From PCC-6802 sp943367755 (GTDB lineage Bacteria; Cyanobacteriota; Cyanobacteriia; Pseudanabaenales; Pseudanabaenaceae), in contig CALRKB020000010.1 in NCBI GenBank assembly GCA_943367755.1, forward strand, positions 1-64,000: 64,000 nucleotides of DNA, written 5' to 3'. Below are positions 8,857 to 17,740 of the stretch, one piece after another. Both the position numbers and the translations under genes were made by a program. The stretch's first letter is position 1. Each line of letters opens with the position of its first letter. Below the pieces are notes generated by a model. It ran no database searches. It worked only from the letters and a program-made list of their open reading frames with translations, and was not told the origin of the DNA.

Positions 8857-9653
8857 TACTGCTCCTGATAGTTCCAGAGTAGGCCGCCATCGGCAAAGAA
8901 GGTCGTGCCCGTAATATAGTCAGCATCAGATGAAGCTAAGAAAGCAACTAGAGCCGCAACATCCTGTGGCTGACCTAGCCTACCAAGTGGGATATTCTTC
9001 AATAGAGAGCCCAACTTTTCGGGATCGTTCAATAGTTTGGTGTTGATCGGAGTCTCAATTGCACCTGGTGCAACGTTATTAATCGTGATTCCTAAAGGGC
9101 CAAGCTCGACGGCCAGATTGCGAGTTAGCATCTTCATGCCACCTTTACTCGTGCAGTAAGCCGTAAAATTAGGGAATGGCAATTCCTCATGCACGGAACT
9201 AATGTTGATGATTTTGCCAGTTCGCTTTGTGTCTCTTAAATGCTGTACCATTGCCTGTGTGGCAAAGAATACTCCCTTCAAATTGACATTGAGTACGGCA
9301 TCGTAGTCGGCTTCTGTGACATCCCAAAATGGAGCATGCTTTTCTATGCCTGCATTATTAACCAGAATATCTAGCTTGCCAAAATGTTCAATACTCTCCA
9401 TGACTAACCGTTGCACATCTTCAACCATGCCGGTATCTGCTTTGATCGCGTAGCCCTGATTCTTGGGGCACTGTGCCATGTAGCACTTGCCACCAGCAGC
9501 TTCCACTTTAGCTATGGTCTCCTCTGCACCTTCGGGATGGGAGCGATAGTTGATAATCACACTGGCACCTTCAGCGGCCAGGCGGATGGCAATTCCTTGT
9601 CCAATGCCCTGGCTGCTTCCAGTGACCAGAGCTACTTTACCGTCGAGTCTCAT
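8856..9653 (-). CDS. SDR family oxidoreductase (glucose 1-dehydrogenase-like)
   Basis: Classical short-chain dehydrogenase of 265 aa, NAD(P)-dependent. The cofactor motif TGSSQGIGQG begins at residue 11, NNAG follows, and the catalytic site is NISSVHEE...YCTSKGG (Ser, Tyr-x3-Lys). GAIETPIN and the C-terminal FFADGGLLW are family hallmarks. After the second strand, where relatives usually go straight from the glycine turn to the ADxS/T loop, there is an extra stretch (CYMAQCPKNQGYA) with two cysteines. An upstream in-frame ATG at 9743 exists, but that extension runs into a dispersed repeat; the ATG at 9653 has AGGAGA in front and is preferred. It is the first gene of the minus-strand redox cluster. 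Confidence 0.9.
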   Translation of the reverse strand: MRLDGKVALVTGSSQGIGQGIAIRLAAEGASVIINYRSHPEGAEETIAKVEAAGGKCYMAQCPKNQGYAIKADTGMVEDVQRLVMESIEHFGKLDILVNNAGIEKHAPFWDVTEADYDAVLNVNLKGVFFATQAMVQHLRDTKRTGKIINISSVHEELPFPNFTAYCTSKGGMKMLTRNLAVELGPLGITINNVAPGAIETPINTKLLNDPEKLGSLLKNIPLGRLGQPQDVAALVAFLASSDADYITGTTFFADGGLLWNYQEQ

Positions 9654-9720
9654 ACGAATTTCTCCTGATAAGAATGATGACTGATAAGGGTCGCTGGGGC
9701 GTAGTCCCTGCTCTAGTTCT

Positions 9721-9808
9721 ATTTCTTCAAAATTGAACTGCACATAAATCTATGTGCGGGCGAACGGCCATTCACCCCTCCAGCAATACATGAGAGAATT
9801 GGTATTAC
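9721..9808. repeat. Dispersed intergenic repeat, copy 2
   Basis: Second copy of the element at 1561-1657, in the same orientation, with the centre CGGGCGAACGGCC closer to the palindromic consensus. Its right end (GAGAATTGGTATTAC) supplies the stop codon of the minus-strand small secreted protein, which ends at 9805. Confidence 0.75.
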
Positions 9809-10185
9809 TTCACTTCACTAGGATCGAATTTGGCAATCTTCCCTTTCTTAATTGCGACAACGACATCGTAGGTTGTGCAGAGGGATATGGTGGTATCATC
9901 AGCCTTGCTGTATAAGTTAACAACCATACCTGCACCACCGGGCTGAATTCCTATCGGTGTTAGGTCTTTAGCGTAAAATGCACGCATTAAATCTGCGCTA
10001 CCTGGCTTACCTTTGAGGGCGGTAATTTGATTGATTTTTTGTTCAGCGGTTACACCAGTCTCAGCCTTGGTCTTTTGGGCGACTGCTTGAAGAGAATTAG
10101 GATTGAATGCTTGTTGTAAAGGAACGGCAGAAATTGTCATGATACTAGCGATCGCAGTTGTAGCAAGTAAAGTAGATAGTTTCAT
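9805..10185 (-). CDS. Small secreted protein of unknown function
   Basis: 126 aa with a clear N-terminal signal: KLSTLLATTAIASIMTISAV, followed by a probable cleavage near AVAQ or at VPLQQA. The mature part is about 90 residues, contains one cysteine and an AAIKALK-free, Gly/Ala-rich centre (IQPGGAGMVVNLYSKADD). It ends in a charged tail (KKGKIAKFDPSEVK). No known family is recognised. It is monocistronic, followed at once by the dispersed repeat that provides its stop, so its C-terminus may differ from that of relatives. Export to the periplasm or outside is inferred from the signal only. Confidence 0.72.
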   Translation of the reverse strand: MKLSTLLATTAIASIMTISAVPLQQAFNPNSLQAVAQKTKAETGVTAEQKINQITALKGKPGSADLMRAFYAKDLTPIGIQPGGAGMVVNLYSKADDTTISLCTTYDVVVAIKKGKIAKFDPSEVK

Positions 10186-10428
10186 CTTGGACTCCTAATG
10201 TGGTTTAGCTTGTTCGCAACTTTGATTGAGTTGATTTGAACTTGAAATGATTGTCACTCTGTTGCCAAGTTAAAAAATTACGCGCATCTAAGGAGTTAAC
10301 TTAACTAAGCTGATATTTTAGAAAGAGATCTCTTATTGTTCGCTCAGCAAAAACTCATTTTCTTTGGCAGTACTCTTTATTGCTTGTTAAACCTTCCAGC
10401 CATAGCCGAACACCACCAATTGCCTACT

Positions 10429-11790
10429 ATGCCGTTTCAGCAACCTTCCCAGTTCAACATTCAGTTACCACAGAAGCAACGCATTCTCGATTGCTTGCTT
10501 AATCTGAGTTACCGCACTGGTGAACCGATAGAGTACCTTCAGGAGATCGCCAAAGGTGTGAGCGAGTTAGTTTCACTGGACTGGTCGGTGGTTACCCTTT
10601 GCCAAAACGGCGTTGAACGAGTTATGGCAAGCAGTATCGATATGGGCGAAGGAGAACATGTCTACGATCTGCATGGCTTGGTCACGAGTACCGTCATACA
10701 GACAGGGCGATCGCTAGCAGTGGATGATGTCAGGTTGCGACCTGAATGCGGCCAAGCACCAGATGGCTACCTTTCCTATTTGGGCGTGCCTTTACGTACT
10801 GGCCAGGGTGAAGTGATTGGGACTATATGTTCTTTCTGTCACCAACCGCGTTTATTTACACCTGAAGAAGTAATGACAGTCGAGCTATTTGCCGAACGTG
10901 CGGCTACAGCACTCGACAATTATCTGCTCTACCAAAAGCAAAAAGATTTTAATCACATGTTAGAAGCAGAAGTTGCTAAGCGCACGGCAGAACTTCAGGC
11001 GGCACGATTGGAATTGATGGAAGCCAATGCCAAATTAGAAGAGAAAGTAGAGCAACGCACGGCAGAGCTGCGCATGAGTCTAGAGCGCTTAGCGGAAATC
11101 GGTGAACTAGCATCTCGGATCGTGCATGAGGTACGCAATCCTCTCACTACCGTGCTGTTAGGTCTGAATTCATTTAAGCGCATGGAATTATCTGAAACTG
11201 CGCAAATGAAACTAGAACTGGCTTCAGATGAAGGCGAACGCCTCAAACGGCTCTTAGATGAAATCCTCAACTATGCTAAACAACCCACTCTGCAACTTGT
11301 AGAAATAGAACTAAATACATTTATTACAGAAATGCTCGACGCTGTGCAATCGCTACCATCTGCCCTGGGGCGACAGATTGAGTTTATCCCTGCCTCATCA
11401 ACTGCTCTAGTCAATGGAGATCGCGATAAGTTAAAACAGGTATTCATCAACTTGATCGATAATGCTTGTGAAGCGATCGAAGAAGGCAACATTGTAAGAT
11501 GGGAGGTAGATGATCGATCTAATCCAAATCTCATTTATATTAGGGTTATCAATGGGGGAACTCCAATTCCACCAGAGCTAATCCCCAGATTAACCGAACC
11601 ATTTTACTCTACTAAGTCGTCTGGAACGGGTCTGGGGCTTGGAATAGTCAAAAGCATCATCGCCGCACATGGTGGTGAGTTATCGATTCAGTCCTCTCAA
11701 TCCACTCATTCCTTGGAGCAAACAGAAACAGTTGTGAGTTTTTATTTGCCAAGGAGTGATGCATTTTTATCTCAAAAAACGTCTAGATGA
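10429..11790 (+). CDS. GAF-domain sensor histidine kinase
   Basis: Two-component sensor of about 453 aa. Order: a GAF domain (IEYLQEIAKGVSELV to ERAATALDNYLL), a coiled coil with two RTAEL repeats, a HisKA dimerisation helix with the phospho-acceptor His in RIVHEVRNPLT, and an ATPase domain with N-box LIDNACEAIEEG and G-boxes around SGTGLGLGIVKSI. No membrane segment in the core, so it is probably cytosolic and the GAF domain senses a small ligand or light/redox state; a chromophore cysteine cannot be assigned. A TTG at 10336 could add 31 residues with a hydrophobic patch; the ATG at 10429 is preferred but not certain. No response regulator is adjacent. Confidence 0.87.
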   Translation: MPFQQPSQFNIQLPQKQRILDCLLNLSYRTGEPIEYLQEIAKGVSELVSLDWSVVTLCQNGVERVMASSIDMGEGEHVYDLHGLVTSTVIQTGRSLAVDDVRLRPECGQAPDGYLSYLGVPLRTGQGEVIGTICSFCHQPRLFTPEEVMTVELFAERAATALDNYLLYQKQKDFNHMLEAEVAKRTAELQAARLELMEANAKLEEKVEQRTAELRMSLERLAEIGELASRIVHEVRNPLTTVLLGLNSFKRMELSETAQMKLELASDEGERLKRLLDEILNYAKQPTLQLVEIELNTFITEMLDAVQSLPSALGRQIEFIPASSTALVNGDRDKLKQVFINLIDNACEAIEEGNIVRWEVDDRSNPNLIYIRVINGGTPIPPELIPRLTEPFYSTKSSGTGLGLGIVKSIIAAHGGELSIQSSQSTHSLEQTETVVSFYLPRSDAFLSQKTSR

Positions 11791-11872
11791 TTTGGCGATC
11801 CCCTATTTCTTGTGAAAACGGGTTGCGAATTTCCTGCGGAAACGCTTCGCGAGCGGGATGCTTACTGCTGCC

Positions 11873-12352
11873 TCAGTGATTACCTGAGGGCTTAGGTTTA
11901 TTTAGCTCCCGGCATTTGGCCTCAGCCGCTTGGTGCGCCTCTAAATATTCATTGCCACCAAGCATCAGATCGCCGTAGTAGGCATAGGGTGAAGTACCAT
12001 AGACTGGTAAAACATCATCGTCTGGATAGTCTTCAGCCGCCTCTTCGATCGCTGCCTTCAACTGCTTGACGGTAAGACGATGGGCCGGAAAGTAATGTAG
12101 ATCTTCCGTAGGTTTTCCTAGATGCGGCAGTGTTGGATCGATAATGCTTTCCTCTGATTCAATCCAACTATGTTCAATCGGTTTATAGGGACTACCTGGG
12201 AAAGCAATAAATCCCTGCACGTAGACTGCTTCCTTATTGACAAGGACGGCTTGATAGGCATTGTCAAAACAGGATTTGACCTTACTCTTAATGCTCTTAG
12301 CAATTGAGAGCGATAGTTCTGTATCTAATGGTTTGCTTGTGTTGCTATGCAT
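11873..12352 (-). CDS. Conserved-looking hypothetical protein
   Basis: 159 aa, no family recognised. The sequence has a compact, globular look: an N-terminal Ser/Lys-rich helix, a central part with HSWIESEESIIDPTLPH, and an acidic C-terminal region (AAEDYPDDDVLPVYG) ending in a short charged helix. No signal peptide and no membrane segment. The HSW...DPT arrangement resembles domains of phage or plasmid hypothetical proteins that describe written or delivered items, but this is only an impression. It lies downstream of mutL on the same strand with a gap of about 45 bp. Confidence 0.65.
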   Translation of the reverse strand: MHSNTSKPLDTELSLSIAKSIKSKVKSCFDNAYQAVLVNKEAVYVQGFIAFPGSPYKPIEHSWIESEESIIDPTLPHLGKPTEDLHYFPAHRLTVKQLKAAIEEAAEDYPDDDVLPVYGTSPYAYYGDLMLGGNEYLEAHQAAEAKCRELNKPKPSGNH

Positions 12353-12397
12353 GTGATGAATGATTGACCTGTGCTAGTAAAATCGTACTCCATTCTC

Positions 12398-14017
12398 TTA
12401 CTTGCCGATTATCCAGTTGCGACGGAAAAAACGGGCAAGACGATCTGAGTCTAAGGCTAGACAAATGGGTCGTCCGTGCGGACAAGTACGAGAGTTACGC
12501 GTTTGCTGCCATTGGTTTAGTAAGGATTGCATGGCGGCTAAATCCAGTGGGGTACCATTACGCATAGCACTGCGACAGGCCACTGTGGCTCTCGCCAACT
12601 GCGGATCTTCCTGACAGCTAATTTCTAACAGAGCATCCTGACAATCTGGGCTATTAATTAAGATGGCTGGTAGCGATCGCACTGCCCATAGATCGTCACC
12701 AAATGGTTGGACATCAATTTCTAATGCCTCTAATCTCTCTATATTCTCCGCTGCGAGGTTACTGAGCACTAATGGTTGCTCTAGGGGAATAATCTGCCAC
12801 TGACTTTCTAATTGCTCAAATAGAACTCGCTCATGGGCAACATGCTGCTCTACCAGCCATAGGCCGGTGGGATGCTCAGCCAGGATATAAGTATTATGGA
12901 CTTGGGCAAGCGCCTTTAATGGCTCCTTGACTGGAGAACGGGATGAGTATGGTGTTCCTGCTTCCGCCACACGTAATAGCTGAGTTGTTGAAGACGAAGG
13001 TTCCTTGGTTGAGGTTTGTAGTAGCTGCGTAATCAATTTGCTGACCAGATCCTGCCAGCGATCCAGATTGTGTAAATATATTTCCAATTTATCAGGTTGG
13101 CGATTCCAGTCCACCTGTGTGGGAGGAATTGATAAATGGACAATACAGATGGGGAAGCGATGACGTGGCAAGGTGCGCGCGAAGCCTGATAGTATAGTCT
13201 GCTCTATCTCAGGTAGTTGCACCATGCGTCTATTCACGATTACTTTTACCCAGTCTGGACGGCGACGGTGGCAACGATCTGGCAATCCCATGACCATCTG
13301 AACCTGACCATTTGTTGTTTCACCAGCGATCGCATCACTAATCACACCACTAATCAAATCCGATGGCTGAATCGAACTGACAATCTGAGTGAGAATATCC
13401 TGGACTTCAGCACTCGACCAAATATTCAGCCAAGGGCGACGATCTAGAGTTGCTTGCCAAGTAATCTGGGGATTGGCGATCGCCATCTGCTGAATCGCCA
13501 GTTGGATCTTGCGGACTTGCTGCGAGATTGCTGGCAGCACCTCCAAGCGTGATAGGCGGGTAGAGAAAATACGATCGGCAGTGACAATTGTACCGGGGGC
13601 GATCGCGACAGTTTTAGATGTAGATGCATTGCCGCTGTGGTCATAGTTCACCTGCCAACCCGATAGATCGCTATGTCTGCGGCTGCAAATTTGCAGATCT
13701 GATAACTGCGCTAAGCTATGCAGGGCTTCGCCTCTAAACCCAAGGCTGGCGATCTGCTGGAGGTCTGCGGCGAGGGCAATCTTACTGGTGGTGTGAGGTG
13801 TGGCGGCGCATTCTAGATCTGCCAGGCTCATACCTGTACCGTTATCGCGAACTTGAATGCTAAATGTATCCGTGGCGATCGCAATATTAATTCGTGTTGC
13901 GTTGGCATCGATCGCATTTTCAGCTAATTCACGCACCACTGATGCTAGCGAATCAATGACTTCGCCAGCGGCGATTAGGTGGACGACTTCAGTTGGTAGA
14001 GCGTGAATTAACGGCAT
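12398..14017 (-). CDS. mutL: DNA mismatch repair protein MutL
   Basis: Mismatch repair ATPase of 539 aa that couples MutS recognition to strand incision. The N-terminal GHKL ATPase has the motifs ENAIDANAT, DNGTGM and GFRGEALHSLAQLS. The C-terminal part has the nuclease-type motif in the form EQHVAHERVLFE, where the family consensus is DQHA(x)2E(x)4E, plus ACRSAM and CPHGRP, which usually complete the metal site. It therefore looks like an endonuclease-type MutL with a conservative Asp-to-Glu change. The start overlaps the end of the GH13 gene upstream by 10 bp, so the two are probably co-transcribed. Confidence 0.95.
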   Translation of the reverse strand: MPLIHALPTEVVHLIAAGEVIDSLASVVRELAENAIDANATRINIAIATDTFSIQVRDNGTGMSLADLECAATPHTTSKIALAADLQQIASLGFRGEALHSLAQLSDLQICSRRHSDLSGWQVNYDHSGNASTSKTVAIAPGTIVTADRIFSTRLSRLEVLPAISQQVRKIQLAIQQMAIANPQITWQATLDRRPWLNIWSSAEVQDILTQIVSSIQPSDLISGVISDAIAGETTNGQVQMVMGLPDRCHRRRPDWVKVIVNRRMVQLPEIEQTILSGFARTLPRHRFPICIVHLSIPPTQVDWNRQPDKLEIYLHNLDRWQDLVSKLITQLLQTSTKEPSSSTTQLLRVAEAGTPYSSRSPVKEPLKALAQVHNTYILAEHPTGLWLVEQHVAHERVLFEQLESQWQIIPLEQPLVLSNLAAENIERLEALEIDVQPFGDDLWAVRSLPAILINSPDCQDALLEISCQEDPQLARATVACRSAMRNGTPLDLAAMQSLLNQWQQTRNSRTCPHGRPICLALDSDRLARFFRRNWIIGK

Positions 14018-15510
14018 AATGCCAGGGATACCAGAATTAATCCCGATCGCTTTGGAACTGACAAACTAAGTATAGGACGATCTGCTGTTGATTCCCATGA
14101 GACTTCACCTTTGCCATAGGCTATTTGTGTAGGTAGATGAGAAGCCTCTCCTAACTGCACATCGAAACTAATATTTTCTGGTTCTGTACCAGCATTAACT
14201 ACCACGATCGCCACTTCTAAATCTAATTGACGTGCAAACACATAAACTTGTCTTTCCGCAAATAGAATCTGATATGTACCAACCCTTAAGGCAGGATGAG
14301 CGTGCCGCAGTGAGATCAATTGGCGGTGATAGTTCAGAACTGTGTGATCCCATTCAGGCTCTGGTGGGAAAGCCCGACGGCAATCTGGATCGCTAGCCCC
14401 CGCTAGACCGACTTCATCGCCATAGTAAATACTGGGAGCACCAGGGAAGGTCAATAATAGTAGCGTTGCTAATTCCACGCTGGACTGAGCTTCTGCTAAA
14501 GCATTGTCCGTGCCACCACTGGCGATTGTAAGTAACCTGGCCGTATCGTGGCTATCCAACAGATTCAGTTGTGTTAGCTGAATTTCCCAAGCATATTGCG
14601 CCAATAGAGTAGTAATCTTACTAGCATAACCCGCAGCATCAAGCGCTGGATAGGGTTGGTAGTGTCGCCCTTTCACATGCTCCCTCACGACGCGATCACC
14701 TGCGGTAAATGCGATCGTCGGTGCCGTAAATAGATAATTCATCACACCATCAAACTGCGTACCATCTAGCCATTCACTGGCATCACCCCAAATCTCACCG
14801 ACAATGTAAGCATCAGGATTCACTGCTTTGACGCGATCGCGAAATTCTTGCCAAAAACCTGGCGTTTTAATGCAGTTCGGTACGTCCAGCCGCCAACCAT
14901 CGACACCAAGCTCAATCCAGTATTCGGCAATCCGCATGATGTATTCGCGGACTTCGGCATTGTCATGGTTAAATTCTGGCAGGGCACGGTTACCAACCCA
15001 ACTGGTATAGTTCGCTGGGCGATCGCCATCGTAGGGACATAGCGGCCAGCCTTCGATCTTGAACCAATCTAGCCAGGGTGAATACGGCCCATTTTCCAGA
15101 ATGTCGTTAAAAAAGAAAAAGCCGCGACTGGCATGGTTAAAAACACCATCCAGCACAACCTTGATCTGACGTTGATGTGCCGCATCCAGTAGTTGGGCAA
15201 AAGCAGCGTTACCGCCCAGCAGTGGGTCAATTTGGTAATAGTCGTGGGTGTGATAACGGTGGTTACATGCAGACTGAAAGATGGGGGTGAAGTAGATGGC
15301 ATTTATCCCCAATTCTTGCAGATAATCTAACTGAGCGATCGCCCCCCATAAATTTCCGCCTTTATACCCCTGAAGGGTTGGCATTTCTTCCCAATCTTCT
15401 AGCGATGTTGATGCAATTGACCTGGGTGGTACTTTCCCTCTAGCAAAGCGATCGGGGAATATTTGATAAAAAACGGCGTGCTTAACCCAATCTGGTGTGT
15501 GAATCTGCAT
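14008..15510 (-). CDS. Glycoside hydrolase family 13 (alpha-amylase/neopullulanase-like)
   Basis: Alpha-glucan-acting enzyme of 500 aa. The (beta/alpha)8 barrel motifs are visible: VVLDGVFNHAS (region I), DGWRLDVPN with the nucleophile Asp (region II), VGEIWGD with the acid/base Glu (region III) and LLDSHDTARLL with the transition-state Asp (region IV). A small C-terminal beta domain follows. The N-terminus begins directly with PDWVKHAVFYQIFPDRFA, so there is no long N-terminal starch-binding module and no signal peptide; it likely works on cytosolic glycogen-derived maltodextrins. First gene upstream of mutL. Confidence 0.92.
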   Translation of the reverse strand: MQIHTPDWVKHAVFYQIFPDRFARGKVPPRSIASTSLEDWEEMPTLQGYKGGNLWGAIAQLDYLQELGINAIYFTPIFQSACNHRYHTHDYYQIDPLLGGNAAFAQLLDAAHQRQIKVVLDGVFNHASRGFFFFNDILENGPYSPWLDWFKIEGWPLCPYDGDRPANYTSWVGNRALPEFNHDNAEVREYIMRIAEYWIELGVDGWRLDVPNCIKTPGFWQEFRDRVKAVNPDAYIVGEIWGDASEWLDGTQFDGVMNYLFTAPTIAFTAGDRVVREHVKGRHYQPYPALDAAGYASKITTLLAQYAWEIQLTQLNLLDSHDTARLLTIASGGTDNALAEAQSSVELATLLLLTFPGAPSIYYGDEVGLAGASDPDCRRAFPPEPEWDHTVLNYHRQLISLRHAHPALRVGTYQILFAERQVYVFARQLDLEVAIVVVNAGTEPENISFDVQLGEASHLPTQIAYGKGEVSWESTADRPILSLSVPKRSGLILVSLALCR

Positions 15511-15567
15511 AATTTGGTTTTGGTGTGGAAGGGTGGGCGAAGAGCGCGATCGCAGAACACTACTTCT

Positions 15568-16161
15568 TTATTTCACAAAAGGAGCACTCCAGAGCTGCCA
15601 ATTTTCCTTATTGAATGGTGGTTTCCACCGTAAAATCAGGCTTAGTTCTAACTTTTGCCTAAGTTGTGTATCTGGAGGTACCTCCCAGTAAAATGCTGTT
15701 GATATTGCTTCTGCTATCCCATGGGTGAAGTGCAATTGTTTGTAGTTTTCAACATAACGCTTGCAGTCATGGTGATTTGACCAACGCCGACTCACCTTCT
15801 GACTTTGGCCTACATACAACAATATCTGCGCTACCGTGTCAATCACAAAGTACAGACATGAGTCGCTCCCAATTTCCGAATCGCGATCGAAGAAAAAGAA
15901 GTTATGCAGCCTTAAACTAAACGGATCGATGTCTTCTCCATAGGTAGAAGTCTGATGGGAGAACAGATCGAATAATTCACCTTGTTGGGCAGGTTGGCCT
16001 TGCCGCACTTCTTGTTGATGTTTGGCAATACTCGCTTTCCATTTTTTAAGAGTAGAGCCATCCATTGCCCAAATCGGTTGGACTTGCGGCAACGATCTGA
16101 CTTGATATTTAACCTCTGCATCCGAAAATAAGAATTGCTGCTCATTCTTTTGTTTTGACAT
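15568..16161 (-). CDS. GIY-YIG nuclease family protein
   Basis: 197 aa with a single GIY-YIG-type domain in the C-terminal half: CLYFVIDTVAQILLYVGQS gives the two beta strands, with VSRRWSNHH (Arg) and the later PFNKENW region as further motif elements. The N-terminal 80 residues are polar and unassigned. The GIY/YIG tripeptides are altered (YFV and YVG), as is common in stand-alone cyanobacterial members. Whether it cuts DNA is unknown. It is located between the GH13 and dnaJ genes on the same strand. Confidence 0.8.
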   Translation of the reverse strand: MSKQKNEQQFLFSDAEVKYQVRSLPQVQPIWAMDGSTLKKWKASIAKHQQEVRQGQPAQQGELFDLFSHQTSTYGEDIDPFSLRLHNFFFFDRDSEIGSDSCLYFVIDTVAQILLYVGQSQKVSRRWSNHHDCKRYVENYKQLHFTHGIAEAISTAFYWEVPPDTQLRQKLELSLILRWKPPFNKENWQLWSAPFVK

Positions 16162-16197
16162 GCGCGGTTGAATCCATCCCAGATGTTGACTACCTCA

Positions 16198-17325
16198 TTA
16201 TCTATGGAAAATACCTCCCAAGAAGCCTTCAATACCTCCCTTGGCGGCACCACCTTTATATTTCTCCAGAAGTTTTTCTAGAACTTCTCGTTCTTCACCG
16301 CTTAGTTTTGTGGGGATATCTACCCGCACAGTAATCAGATGATCGCCTCTGGCGACAGGATTCCCCAGTTTGGGTACACCTAAACCTTCTAAGGTCAATA
16401 CCGTACCGGGTTGCGTGCCAGCGGGGATGGTTAAGGGCTTCTTACCATCAACGGTGTCGATCGCGATCTTATCGCCTAAAATTGCTTGCAGGTAAGCGAT
16501 CTTGACTTCAGAGATGATATTGATGCCTTCGCGCTCAAACTCAGTATCAGATTGTACGAACAGGTAAACGTACAGATCGCCTGGCGGTCCACCTTTTTGG
16601 CCAGCATCACCTTCGCCAGATACCCGCAACCGCGTGCCACTGTCGACGCCGGCTGGAATCGTAATTTTTAGCTTTTTCGTGACCTGGTTTAAGCCATTAC
16701 CACCGCAAACCTCACATTTATCCTCAATCATTTGACCAGTACCGTTACAGGTCGGGCAAGCAGATACCTGGGTAAAGCTACCAAAAGGTGTGCGTGTGGC
16801 ACGACGCACCTGTCCTGAACCACTACATGTACTGCAGGTACGGGGTTTTGTGCCTGGCTTTGCCCCAGAGCCGGCGCAGGTCGTGCAGGTTTCCAGATGA
16901 GAAACATTGATTTGCTTCTCGCCACCAAAGATGGCCTCGCGAAACTCAAGTTTTTGATCGACCCTTAAGTCGTTACCGCGTGTTGGACCACTACGGCGAC
17001 GTGCTTGCTGAGTACCTCCCCCCGCAAAGCCACTAAAAAAGCTCTCAAAGATGTCAGCAAATCCACCCATGTCACCAAAATCCTGATATCCGCCTCCGGC
17101 TGCGCCTGCTACGCCTTGCTCGCCGAAGCGATCATAGCGCGATCGACTTTCAGGTTCAGAGAGGACTTCATAGGCCCGGTTTATTTCTTTGAAGCGCTCG
17201 TCGGCACCGTCTTCCTTATTAACGTCAGGATGGTACTTTCGTGCCAAGCGTCGATATGTCCGCTTGATCTCCTCTTTGTCTGCATCGCGAGAGACTCCAA
17301 GGATTTCATAATAATCACGCGCCAT
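16198..17325 (-). CDS. dnaJ: Chaperone protein DnaJ (type I)
   Basis: Hsp40 co-chaperone of 375 aa that stimulates DnaK. Domain order is complete: J domain with YHPD (HPD motif) near residue 32, a Gly/Phe-rich linker, four CxxCxGxG-type zinc modules (CTTCAGSG, CSTCSGSG, CPTCNGTG, CEVCGGNG), then the substrate-binding C-terminal domains ending with a Gly-rich tail. The ATG at 17325 begins with MARDYYEILGV, the standard N-terminus. No CIRCE operator is seen just upstream; the ferredoxin gene is 78 bp upstream on the same strand. Confidence 0.97.
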   Translation of the reverse strand: MARDYYEILGVSRDADKEEIKRTYRRLARKYHPDVNKEDGADERFKEINRAYEVLSEPESRSRYDRFGEQGVAGAAGGGYQDFGDMGGFADIFESFFSGFAGGGTQQARRRSGPTRGNDLRVDQKLEFREAIFGGEKQINVSHLETCTTCAGSGAKPGTKPRTCSTCSGSGQVRRATRTPFGSFTQVSACPTCNGTGQMIEDKCEVCGGNGLNQVTKKLKITIPAGVDSGTRLRVSGEGDAGQKGGPPGDLYVYLFVQSDTEFEREGINIISEVKIAYLQAILGDKIAIDTVDGKKPLTIPAGTQPGTVLTLEGLGVPKLGNPVARGDHLITVRVDIPTKLSGEEREVLEKLLEKYKGGAAKGGIEGFLGGIFHR

Positions 17326-17403
17326 AGGCTATACACTCAGTCGCTTAAAATTTTGGTACCTATCTTAATTTAACCCAGCATTCACATTTCTGCCACTAAA
17401 CAA

Positions 17404-17700
17404 CTAGGGACGGGTCTTAACTGATACATCACCATTAACCATAGTTTGGCAGGCGAGACGATAGTTATCTGGTTTACGCTTGAGCTTTTTACTCTCAAAG
17501 TCGGTGCGTGGCGAGAGATTCTCAATACCTTCCGCAATCTCGACAATACAGGTACCGCATTGTCCATAGCCACCGCAATTAGTTAACTTACCAACAAACT
17601 TGTATAAGTCTATGCCATTTTCTAGAGCTTTTATGCGCAAATTGGCACCATCCATCGCAATCACTTCTTTACTTTCATCGACAAAATTGATGTTGGCCAT
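17404..17700 (-). CDS. 2Fe-2S ferredoxin
   Basis: 98-aa plant-type [2Fe-2S] ferredoxin. The cluster ligands are in NCGGYGQCGTC (three Cys) and the later RLACQT (fourth Cys). The sequence before the cluster (DLYKFVGKLTNCGG) is of the non-photosynthetic type and lacks the usual acidic docking patches of PetF, so it is probably an accessory ferredoxin rather than the main photosynthetic one. It lies between cobI and dnaJ on the same strand with short gaps. Confidence 0.92.
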   Translation of the reverse strand: MANINFVDESKEVIAMDGANLRIKALENGIDLYKFVGKLTNCGGYGQCGTCIVEIAEGIENLSPRTDFESKKLKRKPDNYRLACQTMVNGDVSVKTRP

Positions 17701-17740
17701 AGCTGGGGTGTTAACTTTTGTAAATCAAACATTAAATTTA

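Noticed and set aside
9654..9743. N-terminal extension of the SDR to an upstream ATG
   Set aside because: It reads into the dispersed repeat; the ATG at 9653 has a good ribosome site and matches the family start.
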